Part shown: in pieces, positions 14,668 through 38,200 of the stretch
How the letters are laid out: each line of letters opens with the position of its first letter
Position numbering within the stretch: the stretch's first letter is position 1
NCBI GenBank assembly: GCA_018398805.1
Contig: JAGFBZ010002379.1
Span: 1,860,001 to 1,924,000, forward strand
DNA length: 64,000 nt
DNA from: Hirundichthys speculiger
Lineage: Eukaryota > Chordata > Actinopteri > Beloniformes > Exocoetidae
Direction: 5' to 3'
Translations under genes and position numbers: made by a program
Notes under the pieces: model-generated
Databases searched by the model: none
Told to the model about the DNA's origin: nothing
Seen by the model: the letters and a program-made list of their open reading frames with translations, nothing else

Positions 14668-15614
14668 GTTTTTACATCTAGCAAGCAAACAAGCTTTTTG
14701 AAGGAGATTGTGTGAAACTTGCAATTACGTTTGTGGTGCTGTTGTTGAGATTTCCACCTTCTCAAATTGTGGGCAGTTGTCTTTCTACATGGCATGCTCT
14801 CTGCTGGTATTCATCCCACGAACAGATGTCCTGACATTTACTTTTTTCCTGGTATCATTCAGAATTTTGTTTTATTAATTATCACAATTTGCCCTGACCA
14901 AGATGCAGGAAAACACCCAAAATCATTATACTACCACTGCTATGTTTCAAAGAATGGGAAGGATGTTGTGCTGCAAAGCAACATTTTCTGTTTTCCGACT
15001 TACTGATCAGCCAAATTCTTCCGGTATAAACAAGGCAAATTAGCAACTATTTCTTTACTCATCACATTGTTTTAACATTTAGCATTTTAAAAGAGCTTTT
15101 AATTCATTCACATTTCATCTTTAAAGATGGCTTCTAAAAGTGAAGGGTTCCTCATATACATACATTTATGTTGTTTAAGGTCAAAACTTAGTGAGGAACC
15201 AACTCCTTGAACGCTACAGAGCCTGTAGAGGCTACAGTACTACTATAAATGATTTTATAGGGTTAAGGACTGAGCTGAACAACATTGTTTTTGGTCAACA
15301 CTGAAAGCACTGTCCTTCTTGAAAAATAGCAATTTATATAGTGAAGAAAAAAAATTGTACCCTGAGGTCTGTTAAGACTTTGTCTTAAATATGAGCCAAA
15401 AGGCTGCAGCAACAAAAATGAATGATTTAATGTAAAACTGCACAACAGCTTTTTTTGTTGTAGTTGGTTTTTTTTTTTTGTATGTGTGTGTGTGCTTAAC
15501 GAATGGATTATGCAGCTCTTGTGTACAGCTTTACAAGCTTGTCAGTATAAGCCACCAATTAAGTGTAAATTATAACATGAACTAAGTAGTGGTATAAAAG
15601 AGCTGTGACAGTGA

Positions 15615-26703
<11,089 letters not shown>

Positions 26704-28300
26704 CAGCAAAACCGGCACTGACACAGCAGCTGTCAGCATCATGTGCATTTCCACGTACAGCACATACACACACGCAAATCCCCACACATGCACACAGATA
26801 AACACAACTATATACCTTAAAGTTTGATTTTTTTTTTCAATCAATTTGCTTGCTTATATTTATTACTTTTGCTAGTAAGTTGTTAAACACAACTATAAGG
26901 ACAGACACAAGGAATTATTTGTGAGTGCTCATGTTTCCGAAGGGCTGTCAGCTCACAAAGCCTTTCAGCAAAAGTTTAAAGCAAAAGCAGTGCCAAAACT
27001 CAACTGTCATGCCAAATTTTGATGACTGATGCCTCACTGAGAATCACTGCAAAACATGTAACTGTGGTTTTGATGGCAGCAGTGCGATTAAATGACCTCA
27101 CTTCCACAAACCAAACTTTCCCTCAAAACTGTTAATGCATTTCAAGCCAGTTTGAACCAGCTCGACTCCTCCCTGGGTGCACACATACACACAAGTCTGC
27201 TCATGGGTGAAGTGATCACAACTGCATTGAAAAATATTTGCTTTTTGATTAATTGATAATTGCACGTCCACGTTTTCTCCTCAGTTCTCATCGCAATCTA
27301 AATATTAAGAATTAATTAAGATGATTTCATTACCTTGGTTGAATATTGCATTTAAGTGTTGCGAAGTGGACTCGCCACAAAGTATATTTTTAAAGACGTC
27401 AGATTCTGCTGAAGATTTGCGCTGTATCATATGATATGGATAAAGTGTGCCAATCAAAGTTGTTATTGACCTTCAACCCCTGCTTTGTTTTTTTTTTTCA
27501 ATGTAGCTGATAGAGGTATAATAAGGTGACTGTAGATGATGACAATGTTGTTTATCTGGTTTACACGCAATCATAGCCCTGAGAACAGGTTTTCCAGGCA
27601 TGGGATATGATCAAAGAGTTACTTTTGCTTTCCATGCCGTGTTAACATTTCTCACATTTTATGGGTTTGCTGTGCCATTGTAATTGAAAAAACACAGTAC
27701 AAGTTGTACAAGTTCTTAAAGTTTGTAAAACTGTTAAGCCATCTCTTGTTTTTCACACAGGTGGTATGTTTGTTATACTGATAAATGTTTCTATATTTAG
27801 AATGTCAACTGAAAAAAAAAAGAGAAGTTTATACATTTTGAAACTGTTCTCAGATACTTGTCAAGGCGCAGTGTGTTTGATTTTTCAGTAACTTTTAAGC
27901 TAACTCAAGTCAACCGTATCCTCTTAAAAAACATTTGGTTGTAAAAGTAACCAATTTGCTTCTTGTAATTAGATTTTACATGTTTCAGTTTTGCTTCAAT
28001 CTTGCTATAAACTTAAGTAGTTTACTTAAGGTTAAGTTTCTTAGTTCTTTATCTGGAATAATGCAAATCATTTCAAAGTATGAGACTGCACCGTACATAC
28101 TGTAGTGCAACTGTATTGTATTTTCAAATGTTTTTAGTTGCTTATAGTGTAAGTTGTTAAATGATTTTAACAAATGTAAATTATACAAGGTGCCACCTGT
28201 TTAACAGACTTAAATCTAGAATGAAATAGGCCTTTTTGTTTTGGGTGAGCTAAACGTGAGCAATGCTGTAAAATAAAAATTATTTATACTAAGAAGACTG
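26704..28300 (+). other. grm1: Probable grm1 3' UTR with AATAAA signal
   Basis: AT-rich sequence after the stop codon, starting with a CA-rich stretch (26755-26805). The first good polyadenylation signal I see is AATAAA at 28272-28277. No other coding feature is visible. The end point is inferred, and a longer or shorter UTR is possible. Confidence 0.5.
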
Positions 28301-30402
28301 ATCATTGCCTGTAATAGTCTGTAATTAGACTGCAAAAATCAGACAACTTATCAAAGTCTTTTTGTTTTAGACCAGTTTTTAATTACAGGGTTTGAGAAAC
28401 ACTAAGGTGTTCTGAAAGATGTTTTGAATCAAATAATTTTCAATTGTTATATGTTTTTTTAAGGTCATTTTCAGTAAAATATGGGGTTTTAAGAATTTAA
28501 AAATCATTGCATCAGAGCTGTTTCTTGCTATTGGGATATTATGCATGTACAGCACCCCCTCAGCCACCAGGGCTCCCCAAGGCCAAAAATCAAACTCAAT
28601 ATTTGGAGTGGACCTAAGATAACCTGTATTCATGTGTAGCCACTTTAATAAAAAACATTTACGTGCTTCACTGTGAGGCGTGCAAATTATGCCTTGGATG
28701 TATATCATCTATAACAACATGCAAATTTGTAAGTTCATAAAGTGAGAAATTCTCACTTTATACATTTTTGCAAGCCAAAAAATTGAAAGTCCAAATTTGT
28801 GAGTTTGTAAGTTTGGAATTTTGTCCCCCTCCCTCCGTTAACCTATTACCCCATTGTGCTAGCTCAGCTAGGATTTTTTTTTTTCAGGTTAAAATGTAAT
28901 TTTCAGTAACTTGTTCTGTGAAGCTCTTGTGGTTTCCTGTTCCTACTCTTGGCAAAAAACAAGCCAGAGTAACTTTGGGCTCCTGCTGCAGTTTTCTCTT
29001 GCAAATAGCTTTATGACACTATGACACACATCAACAGCCATACAACCAGTTCACATATCTATGGCTGGCATCATAGCAGAGGCAACTAAGGGCCTTTTCA
29101 GATTAGATGATTACAAGCTTGATTTGCCAGTGACATGGCTCACCAACATTTCAGAGGAAAATTGGCAGGGGGGCAGGAGTAGGCACGAGATCCTTTAATG
29201 TGAACAACTCAAAGACCCGTCACAGAGACTTACTGGCATGTTGCTGAGCCAATGCAGATGGCCCACTAATATTAAACAAGCCAAATACCTGAAGCCGTTG
29301 GGGAATCCTATTCTTATTACTCTTTGTGTGTGTTCTGAACAAATCATACCACAAATGGCTTGCACTGTTTTTCCTCCTTTAGTCCATTTTTAAATAATCA
29401 TCTGTGTTTTGCACCTCATTTCCTGTTTGGTCTCTAAAACCACATTTTTATCAACAAGTCAGGTGACCGAGTTGCTGTCAGATACTGACATAAACAACAA
29501 CAAACAAGTATAAACATAGGCCCCCTACATAGGCCTTCTGTGTTGTTGCTACGTAGAACAATAAATCATGCTTTAAGCCGGTTACACTCTGTGATTTTTT
29601 TGGTCTCAGTCAAAACTGCAATCTTTGGAAAAATCGGCCATCGTAGCTCAAATTCAATGGTATTACATGTCACAGTGAGACAGAAACAAATGGGAATGAT
29701 ATAACTGTCCTGCAATCAAAGACAGGCTGTGAGAAATATCAAGCAGCGTCAGAAATTTGGAGGAGTCGCCTCACAGCGTCTCCTGTCGCTGTCTCTATGA
29801 TCTTGGTTAGCTACCCAACTAAAAGGAATGCTCCATGAAATGACGTAAACATCAATGCATCCACCCAGCACAGTAGCCTACCGACAACAGTAACAAATAC
29901 AATGTAAAAACAGAGAAGAAAAATGTGGAACTCAAATATAGAAGAAGTATGCTTTATTCTTCTTACTTTTATTTATTTTTTTGAACGCACATGAACACCA
30001 CGCTGGCAAGTGAGACTTTTGACTCACCTGCTGCCATGGCAGCAACCTCAGGTGGGCGCACAATGATGGTGGAAGCTGAATTCAGAGCCTCAAAAATTGT
30101 TCAGTGTGCATCCAGCCTTAGGGCCCCTTTACACTGCATGACTTTGGGCTGTTGCAGACAAAAGATTACCGTTGTAAGGAGAATTGCAGGGATATCTTTT
30201 GTGCAAATCGGATGTCCTACGTACTACGGTCTCAGGGGTTTGACAATGGCCATCACACTGGTCTTGCGACCAAAGCCTGCCTCATATAATTTTGATGGCA
30301 TCAGAAATGCAACGACTCCATATACTTACCAGCCAATTAAAATGCAACTTGTAATATTGTATTAGTTAACACGACCAAGCACCACTCAAAAAAAAAAAAA
30401 AA

Positions 30403-30403
<1 letters not shown>

Positions 30404-30459
<56 letters not shown>

Positions 30460-30462
30460 TAT
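30404..30462. repeat. (AT)n microsatellite after a poly(A) run
   Basis: Sixteen A residues lead into an AT dinucleotide run of about 55 bases. Confidence 0.95.
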
Positions 30463-30882
30463 AATAAAAGTCTCAAATTCACCTCTTCTTCCTAACCATG
30501 AATCGGAACACATTCATCTCTTTCGCCATTTCTATTTCTGAAAAAACATTTTCAGCACACATAAAAGCTACAACAGAGTGGATCATTTTCACATGTTGTT
30601 TGTTTACCTTCAGATCATAATGACGATATAATTCTACATTTGTCCACATCTCTGCATCATTCACGGCCTACGATTCAAGAGGACTCATCGTACAGTCTGC
30701 GCATACCACTCTTGACATCATACCCAGCATTAAGCAAATACAAATTGTATAGTGTAAAATATCTTATACAATTGCAGAAATCGTGCAGTGAATAGGGGCT
30801 CTTAAGCCAGGTTTACACTGTACAATTTTTGCATTCTCAAAAGATTAATGCAAGCCACATTGCATAACGTGAAATTGGTAGA

Positions 30883-31564
30883 TACAATGATCCCTTATTT
30901 TTCGTGGTTAACAGGGACCAGCGCGCCCCCGCGAAAATCAAAATCTGCGAACTGGACACGCAGCCCTCCGAGCCTCAATAATGTGTTTAAAATATGTTTA
31001 AAAACTGTAAAAAAGTAGCGAGCCACTGCAGTGAAACAAGACAAAGGCTCAACTGTGGTCTTTCTGTTACCTTCACAGCCTCTGGTCTCCGAACCGTAGT
31101 AAAGAAACCACTGGTATTGTGCTATTTTTGGCTCGTAATTAGCGGCTAACACACGCTAACGACAACAAAAAAAAGTTCGGTTTTCTCTGCATGGAACTGG
31201 CACTTTATTCTGGTACTGCAGAAACTTGTAATATCACACAGGTTGTATTGTTCGGCACCTCTCAGTTAACAGAGAATGTAAATCTATACACGCTGGCCTG
31301 TTGTTTATGCTCACTCCACTTTTCACCTAACCCCGTTTTCTTCTGCCGTCTCATGACACACACACTCCATTACCCATAAGGCTAACTTCTTAAAGGGGCC
31401 AGGCTGGCTCATAACATTTCTTCACTGTGAGAGAACGCACACAACATCGTGTGATGTTTCCGCAATTTTTTATATTTTTTTTTATCATATTATACATTTC
31501 TGAAAAATCCGCGAATAACTAAAACCACGGAACTTAAAGCGCGAATTGGTGAGGGATCACTGTA
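30883..31564. mobile_element. Pogo/Tigger-like MITE with TA target duplication
   Basis: The 678-bp element runs from 30885 to 31562. The left end reads CAATGATCCCTTATTTTTCG, and the right end on the opposite strand reads CAGTGATCCCTCACCAATTC. A TA dinucleotide flanks each side. Inner CGCGAA-type repeats (CCCGCGAAAATCAAAATC, CCGCGAATAACTAAAACCAC) are typical of Tc1/mariner-superfamily MITEs with this end. No transposase is present, so it is non-autonomous. Confidence 0.75.
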
Positions 31565-31589
31565 ATTAATTTAATGCACGTTACACTGC

Positions 31590-31727
31590 AGACTGACGAC
31601 CTGTCCAGGGTGTATCCCTGCCTTTTGCCTGAAGACAGCTGGGATAGGCTCCAAAAGCAGATCCTACATACAGGACCCTTCATAGGATTAATCGGGCATA
31701 GATAATGGATGGATGGATGGATGGATG
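31590..31727 (+). repeat. L2-type LINE 3' tail with (ATGG)n
   Basis: GACTGACGACCTGTCCAGGG, then CAGCTGGGATAGGCTCC, then an ATGG run. This is the common fish L2-type tail; only the 3' end is here. Confidence 0.65.
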
Positions 31728-31799
31728 TTACACTGCACAACTTGAACATGCATTGAATCGTGGCTTGACAGAAGTAAACCAAAGCGTATTTCAGACTTC

Positions 31800-32485
31800 T
31801 TATGGATGTCTTTGAGAAATGTCTTTCTTCTTGCTTTCTTCCATAAAGGCCAGATTTGTGCAGTATAGACTGATTGTTGTCCTCTGGACAGACTCTCCTA
31901 CCTCAGCTGTAGATCTCTGCAGATCATCCAGAGTGATCATGGGCCTCATGGCTGCATCTCTGATCAGTCTTCTCCTTGTTAGAGATGAAAGTTTAGAGGA
32001 ACGGCTGGGTCTTGGTAGATCTGCAGTGGTCTGATACTTCTTCCATTTCAATATGACTGCTTGCACAGTGCTCCTTGAGATGTTTAAAGCTTGGGAAATC
32101 TTTTTGTATCCAAATCCGACTTTAAACTTCTCCACAACAGTATCTGGGACCTGCCTGGTGTGTTCCTTGGTCCTCATGATGCTCTCTGAGTTTTAAACAG
32201 AACCCTGAGACTATCACAGAGCAGGTGCATTTATACAGAGACTTGATTACACACAGGTGGATTCTATTGATCATCATCAGTCATTCAGGATCAACATTGG
32301 ATCATTCAGAGATCCTCACTGAAATTCTGGAGTCAGTTTGCTGCACTGAAAGTAAAGGGGCCCAATAATATTGCACGCTCCACTTTTCAGTTTTTTATTT
32401 GTTAAAAAAGTTTAAAAATATTCAATAAATTTTGTTCCGCTTCACGATTGTGTCCCACTTATTGTTGATTCTTGACAAAAAATGT
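31800..32485 (-). pseudogene. Truncated Tc1-like transposase and its flanking end
   Basis: The frame 32177 to 31803 (minus strand) begins MRTKEHTRQVPDTVVEKF and continues GYKKISQALNISRSTVQAVI and LKWKKYQTTADLPRPSRSSK. This is the paired helix-turn-helix DNA-binding domain of Tc1-like transposases, followed by RRRLIRDAAMRPMITLDDLQ. It is cut off near residue 125, before the DDE catalytic domain. Upstream of its start (32178-32485) lies the usual untranslated and terminal region. The element cannot make an active enzyme. It sits between grm1 and rab32 in reverse orientation. Confidence 0.88.
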
Positions 32486-33289
32486 AATGGATGCAGTTTT
32501 TGGGAGGGTTAGGGGCTTGACATGTCATTTCATGATGCATTCTTATTGCTTGGTTTGCTGATAGAGGATGAGGAATGTTTCATCCCCCCAAAAATACGGC
32601 AGCTGGTCTCCTTAGCTCCTAAATGGTGTTGTTGAAAGACAAGTTGATACAAACCAGATTAAAAATGTTCATTAGTGAATAACTGCCGCAATTATTCAAT
32701 TTTACTACACCTTTGTAGTTTTTAGCTCAGAGGGTCCCCCCCCCCAAGGTATGGAGGTTAAGTCACTTTTATGACACTGTACAAGATTCATTCTTGGTCA
32801 GTCTCTTGCTCACTCTCATTATCTATTCAGTCATTACTTTGAGTTTCTTAATCACCATGATGTCCGCCCCTGATACTTCAAGTATAGTTCCTGCAGATGA
32901 CCAGAACAGAGTCCCAAGTTGCTATGGGTGTTTTTTGGCAATTGTAGGATTGGCAGTTAAATTGAAACTGGCATTTTTATTATAGGGAAGAAAAAATCTC
33001 TTTTGTGTTGCTTGAAATGGTTGAAAGTTCTTACAATAAAAATTTGTATTGCAGTTTTTTTTTTTTTTTTTGTATTATGACGATTACCTAAAAGTTACAT
33101 TCTTAAGTGAATATTTTCTTTGGGCACCTAACTTGAAAAGGCATTAGACTAACTATGTTTTCACGCACAGTTTTAACAGATATAATTTGAGGAGGCAGTT
33201 TAAGTGGACTCCTTTCACCAATGTACATAGATGTGAGGGGATTTGACTGACGTATGTTAGCTGCCACCATTCAAGCAGGGCTTTTTCTT

Positions 33290-33490
33290 GCCACTGAGTT
33301 AGCCCAGTGATTTAGGCAGGCAGCCCATTTACAGAGGCTACAGTCCTCTTGCAGCACTTGCAGGTTCTTCTCCCAGCCTGAAACTCTTTTCCTGTGTGTC
33401 TTCCCCACTCTCTCTCTGCCCCACTTTTCTGTCTCACTTCACTGTAAATGAAGGCCACTAGTGCCAAAAAGAATCTAAAAAAGAAAGAAA
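33290..33490 (+). repeat. tRNA-derived SINE (family A)
   Basis: GAGGCTACAGTCCTCTTGCA, a worn B-box region, CACTCTCTCTCTGCCCCACT and GAAGGCCACTAGTGCCAAAA occur in the same order as in the other two copies. It ends in an A-rich tail. Confidence 0.72.
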
Positions 33491-33628
33491 AAATAATATA
33501 TAAATAAATCTTCCCAGGTAAGGCAATGCCCAAGCTCCCCCTTCCTAAACTTAGTCAAAGAAGCCCAATTGCACGAGAATCCACCCAATCTGGCAACACA
33601 ATTCACATAAACGACCTGGTCTCCAAGC

Positions 33629-34381
33629 CTATAAGGCAGGGGTGTCAGACTCATTTTCACTGAGGGCCACATCAGCATCATGGTTGCCCTCGAAGGGCCA
33701 GACCGACAGGATGAATGTAACAAAATGCAATGAAAATCAAAATAAATTAAACTACACCTTATCATATTGTTAAATAATGGTTTCTGTATTTATTATGTAT
33801 TCAAGTTTCAAATATTTAAGTCATTATTATATTAAACTCAGGGTTTGTGGTTCTTAGAGTATCCATTACCTTGGTTTCAGAAGCAGAAGCGATTCTTTGT
33901 TTTTCTTGTAGGCTAAATTTAGCATATTTAGCTCCGTGTTTGCTGTCAAAATGCCAACATAGATTAAACTCTTTCACGACTGACACTTGCCTCATAACAC
34001 AAAAGACATACTATTATTTCACCTGAAGATACAAACTTGTAATTGTTTTCCCATCGTTCATGAAACTACATTCCTTGTGCATCAATTTTTCTTTTCTTGG
34101 ACATGTTGGGGTTAATTTGTAGAGGTTTTTCTTAAATCCATCAGTTCTGAAAAATCGTCTTCCTCATAGCTACCGTTGTCATTTTGGGTAACGACGCAAT
34201 GCATGATGGGAGATGCAGTTTACTGTCAATAGGCGCTTTAAAGCGACGTAAGCTTATTTTAAGTCTAAAAATATTGGTTTAAACATTAAGCCAATAATGC
34301 CCAAGCCCTCGAGGGCCACATAAAATGACGTGACAGGCCACATTTGGCCTGCGGGCCTTGTGTTTGACACGTGCTATGAGG
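33629..34381. mobile_element. hAT-like non-autonomous element, 737 bp
   Basis: The element runs from 33637 (CAGGGGTGTCAGACTCATTT) to 34373 (right end, opposite strand CACGTGTCAAACACAAGGCC). The flanks are CTATAAGG (33629-33636) and CTATGAGG (34374-34381), an 8-bp duplication with one change. The GAGGGCCACAT motif near both ends is the hallmark of a very common vertebrate hAT-type MITE. There is no transposase. Confidence 0.85.
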
Positions 34382-34779
34382 GAACCCACTGAGCTAAAAA
34401 CTGCAGAAGTTGCTTTAATGTTTGGCAAATCAATGCATCTCCAATGATCTTCTTTTTTTTTTTTTTGTTTTAAGAAAGGGTTTAAACTCCCACCTTGTAC
34501 TAGTTTTAGAAAAATAAGCTAGAAAGCTAGCTAGCTTTAGAAGAAGCTAGAAACAGCCATGCATTGAGATCGTTTTGTTTACACTTTAGACAGCATCTCA
34601 ACATTCTTCAAACTAGGGCTTGTGTACAGTTTAATGTTTACTGTGTACCACTAAATTCATCTCAACTCATAAACTGACGAGTTTGTTTTCCCTCTTTAAT
34701 GCCTTCAATTCACGTGCCTTTGGTTGAAGCTTAGTTTTCACGTTTTAAAAGGTAACAGTTCTTCAACATTTGCACACGA

Positions 34780-35044
34780 TACGATAGTTTAACTGTCGTC
34801 GCGGCAGGAGGAGAAGAAAGTTTCTTCTACATTTCCGGGTCTTATGACTTATCAGGTGGTTGCTGTGTGGTAACGGGAGGAGGAGGAGGAGAAGGAGGAG
34901 GGAAGACTCAGAGAGTAGTAGAGAAGGGGGGAGACCAACTTTTTGTTTCATCTGGCCTCGGTCCGTCCTCAGCTCCTCTCAGCAACACCTACATGAGCGA
35001 GAGAAAGTTGTTTTGAGTTTTAAAGAAAAGCTGTCAGCGTGAGC
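34780..35044 (+). promoter_or_regulatory. rab32: Probable rab32 promoter and 5' UTR
   Basis: This is the region just before the start codon and is richer in G+C than its surroundings. It contains TTTCCGGGT at 34832-34840, which fits an ETS-family site, and a purine tract of GGA repeats at 34875-34905. I see no TATA box. The transcription start is not determined. Confidence 0.45.
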
Positions 35045-35258
35045 ATGGCGGGAGGCTCGGTGTCTGAGTGTAAAGAGTATCTGTTTAAAGTGCTGGTTAT
35101 CGGGGAATTAGGTGTCGGTAAAACCAGCATCATCAAACGCTACGTCCACCAGCTCTTCTCGCAGCACTACAGGGCGACTATCGGCGTCGACTTCGCTCTG
35201 AAAGTTATCAACTGGGACAGCAAGACACTGGTCCGGCTACAGCTGTGGGACATCGCAG
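35045..35258 (+). CDS. rab32: rab32 exon 1
   Basis: It runs from ATG at 35045 to donor GCAG|GTAAGG, leaving in phase 1 within the Gly72 codon. The N-terminus [20 protein letters not shown] is short compared with mammalian Rab32, which carries a longer, Ala/Pro-rich lead. The in-frame GTG six bases upstream was not chosen because the ATG has a strong Kozak context. Confidence 0.95.
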
Positions 35259-38200
35259 GTAAGGAGACGCCCACCCGCTTTCAACTGCTTTCAATAGTTT
35301 CTGCTCGAAAGCTGGCGTGAAGCTACAAAGTCCAACTTTTTTTGTGTGTGCGTGAAGGTATTTCCCAGCGCGTTGACAGCTGCGTGATGAAAGCTGGCTG
35401 TGTGTCACGACCACAATGATACCGATAATTCAACCAGAACGGTTTAAAAGAAAGTTTTAATTTCCCGTCGGCAGTGAACTGAAGGAGCCGGATAAGAAAT
35501 TCCAGCCGAAAGTACCGGTTCATCATGTCTGCTCTTTGTGTTTTTCCACTTTCTGATCACAGCAGCTCATAATTGTCACAGGAATGTAGGTCACGTTGTT
35601 GTTACTGGCTGAGCACCGACATCTCCCCATCATGTTTCTGTAAAACTTTGGGTCAAGTTTATTGGCTCTTACTGCCTCTTATCTTTATGCCATGCGTTTA
35701 TTCCCTTTGCAGTGCCACTTTACTATCCAACAGAAGCTCCTGTCACATTGCACGGTCCCTTGTCTTTGTATTTCTCAAAGGATTTCAGTTAAGTAACCTT
35801 TCCTCAGTGCTGCCAGACTCTGCACACATGCCTGTGCATTCCAGCAGCTTGAGTAAGCAAGGTGAGAGGATTCAGATCCTGCCACAGCAAATGCAAGTTT
35901 CTCACATGGAGGAAGCAGCCCTGGTAAAACTTGGTGTGTCTGTCCTTTCCAGGCAAAAAATAAATGAAATAAAAATCACAAAGAAAACAAGTATGATATG
36001 CTTGAAAAGACAGACGAGTGAGGAAGTGAGCAGGGATGAGGAAACAGACAAACCGGTGAGTGACTGAAAGTTACCAGCAGCAGTCAGGATCAACTACTGA
36101 TGCAGATTAACTACAGTTCAGTCTGCAGGAATAAGGCGGTGATGATGTCCCATTAGTCTGTATCTACAGCTGATGCCAGGCCTTGTGTATGTCTCTGGCC
36201 ACACAAGCTCTGACTGGCTGTGGTGTAACCCATGAGGCTAATTTCTGCTGGTTATCTCCAGGTTTTATGGAATGAGATCATGTGGCATCAGGGCTGCTGA
36301 GTATTTGTGGTCTTATGCTAGAGAGAAAGCTTGTAGTGACATCTATGTACTTATTAGATATGCTCATTGTGGTAAACTCTTTTTTTAATAGATAAAATCC
36401 CAATGTAGTTATAATTTTTTATTTATTTTTTTTCTAATGTAGCAGAATGTAGCCATCCTGGTTGGGTAGCTTTCCTGAACTCAACCAGGATGGAAACCTT
36501 AACAAGTAGTTTTGATGTGTAAAAGCTAGTTTTAAATGATGTGATTTTGATTGATTTTGCAATTAGGCATCTTCAAATCATGTGATTGTCACAGACGTAG
36601 GTCACAATACAAGTTCTGACATCCAGTGACCTGACTGGTCTCTAAAACCACATTTTATCAGCTAAGCACATGCGGTAAATGAGGAATAACCTACCTGACG
36701 GTATGGTATGGCTTCGCTCACCCACCTCTTGCCTTGCCAGTTTCCTGTTGGGGATTTCCTTACAGTGACGTCACCCGATGCCTTTCTCTCTCACTTGCTG
36801 AAGCTCAAAAATGGATTCCGCAGATGGCACCAGATATTTGCATGTGTCAGCCACATGTGACGTGTCACACATGAGGATTTAGTCCTAACTCCTGACTCCC
36901 GACCTCCTGCTGATTTGTCACTGATGGGTCAATGGGCCTAAAATCAATAGTGTGAAAAAGCCTTAAACAGTACCAAAGACTGCATGAAACTAAAAGTTTT
37001 TAAGACTAAAAAGGAAGTAGGAATTAAGGAAGTGAAACAAAGCTGGTCTTACACACAGGTTCTGGTGATTCTAATTCCTGTTACGTTTCTCAATGACTTA
37101 AAGTGCCTTGTCAGAGGATCTGAACAGTTTGGGCCACATTTGAACAACTCTTAAAAGGGTCCATGAAATTATTTGAACAAAATTGTCTGATTGGAAGGAG
37201 AATTGAATACAAGTGTCACATATTACAAATGATTCTCACTTTCTCCAGGAAATTCTGCTGAAGAGCAGACTTGTTTAAAAAAAAAAAAATCTTCAGGAGT
37301 CTGAGAATTTCATATGAATATGCAGTTGAGTTTTGCAGGTTTTGGTGTCAAATTCAGGAACAAAGTTCTTAGTGTATAAAAGAGCACAACGGAGCAAAAC
37401 CTCTGGAATATTATAGTTTGGACAGCTGCAATCGGAAGAACCATAGTATGTTGAGGTCCAATGTAATCGCAGCGTCTATTCCCTGTTTCATTGCTAAAGA
37501 TTTACAACTTACAGTAGCTGAAAGCAACTGCTTTAGTGGCATGAAAGGTCTTTTAAAGGTGTGGCTAAGTGGACCAACTAGACATTCAGTGCGTTTACAT
37601 GGGAAGTTTAATTCCTCTTTAATTCAGAATTAAAGTTAAAGCCGAATAAAAGTTACCATGTAAACACTTAATTCCATATGAAAATGTCAATTCCGAATTA
37701 AACTTAATTCCGAAGTAAGTGGCTGGTTTATTCCCATTTTAATTCCGCATTAAGTAATTCCGTGGTCATGTAAACACTCATTCCTGTTTAAATTAATTCC
37801 CATCTTTCTGCGCAGGCTCGTTCTCTTGCCCGTCTGTCGCGATGACGCTTATATTCCGCGCTGGGCTTGTTTTCAAAACGGCAGCACGCAGTAAACGGTG
37901 TTCAAGAGCAGAGACGATTTATTTAATAAATAGCTTGGAGGAATTGGAAATAATTTAAAGAACAGATGGCAGGAAACATAAAAATTGAGAGCTTTTCAAA
38001 GCGGCCAGGTTAAATGAAGGAGGTTTCGCAGATAGAGACGCCACCCAGGTCAAAAATAAGTGGAATGTTGTTGCTAACCGAGTTAGCTAAGTTTGTTTTC
38101 TTCCGGTAGATGTAAAGACGTCCGCCCCCCCCAATCCAATCAGAACCCTTCCCAACCCCCAGACCTAAAGCGGAGTTGGATAAAGCCGAACAAACGTGTT

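Larger units (their letters stand above)
28301..34780. other. Intergenic region between grm1 and rab32
   Basis: I see no gene here. It holds a 25-bp palindrome (28737-28761), several segments beginning with TTACACTG-like ends (29579, 30127, 30807, 31727), an AT microsatellite, a pogo-like MITE, an L2-type tail, a truncated Tc1 element, a SINE and a 737-bp hAT-like element. The rest is unannotated AT-rich DNA. Confidence 0.7.

Noticed and set aside
29991..30365. Plus-strand open frame of 124 codons
   Set aside because: It runs through repeat-like intergenic DNA and has no recognisable domain.
35573..36067. Plus-strand open frame of 164 codons just after rab32 exon 1
   Set aside because: Composition is irregular, with no domain or membrane pattern, and it lies in the intron. 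Length alone is weak evidence.
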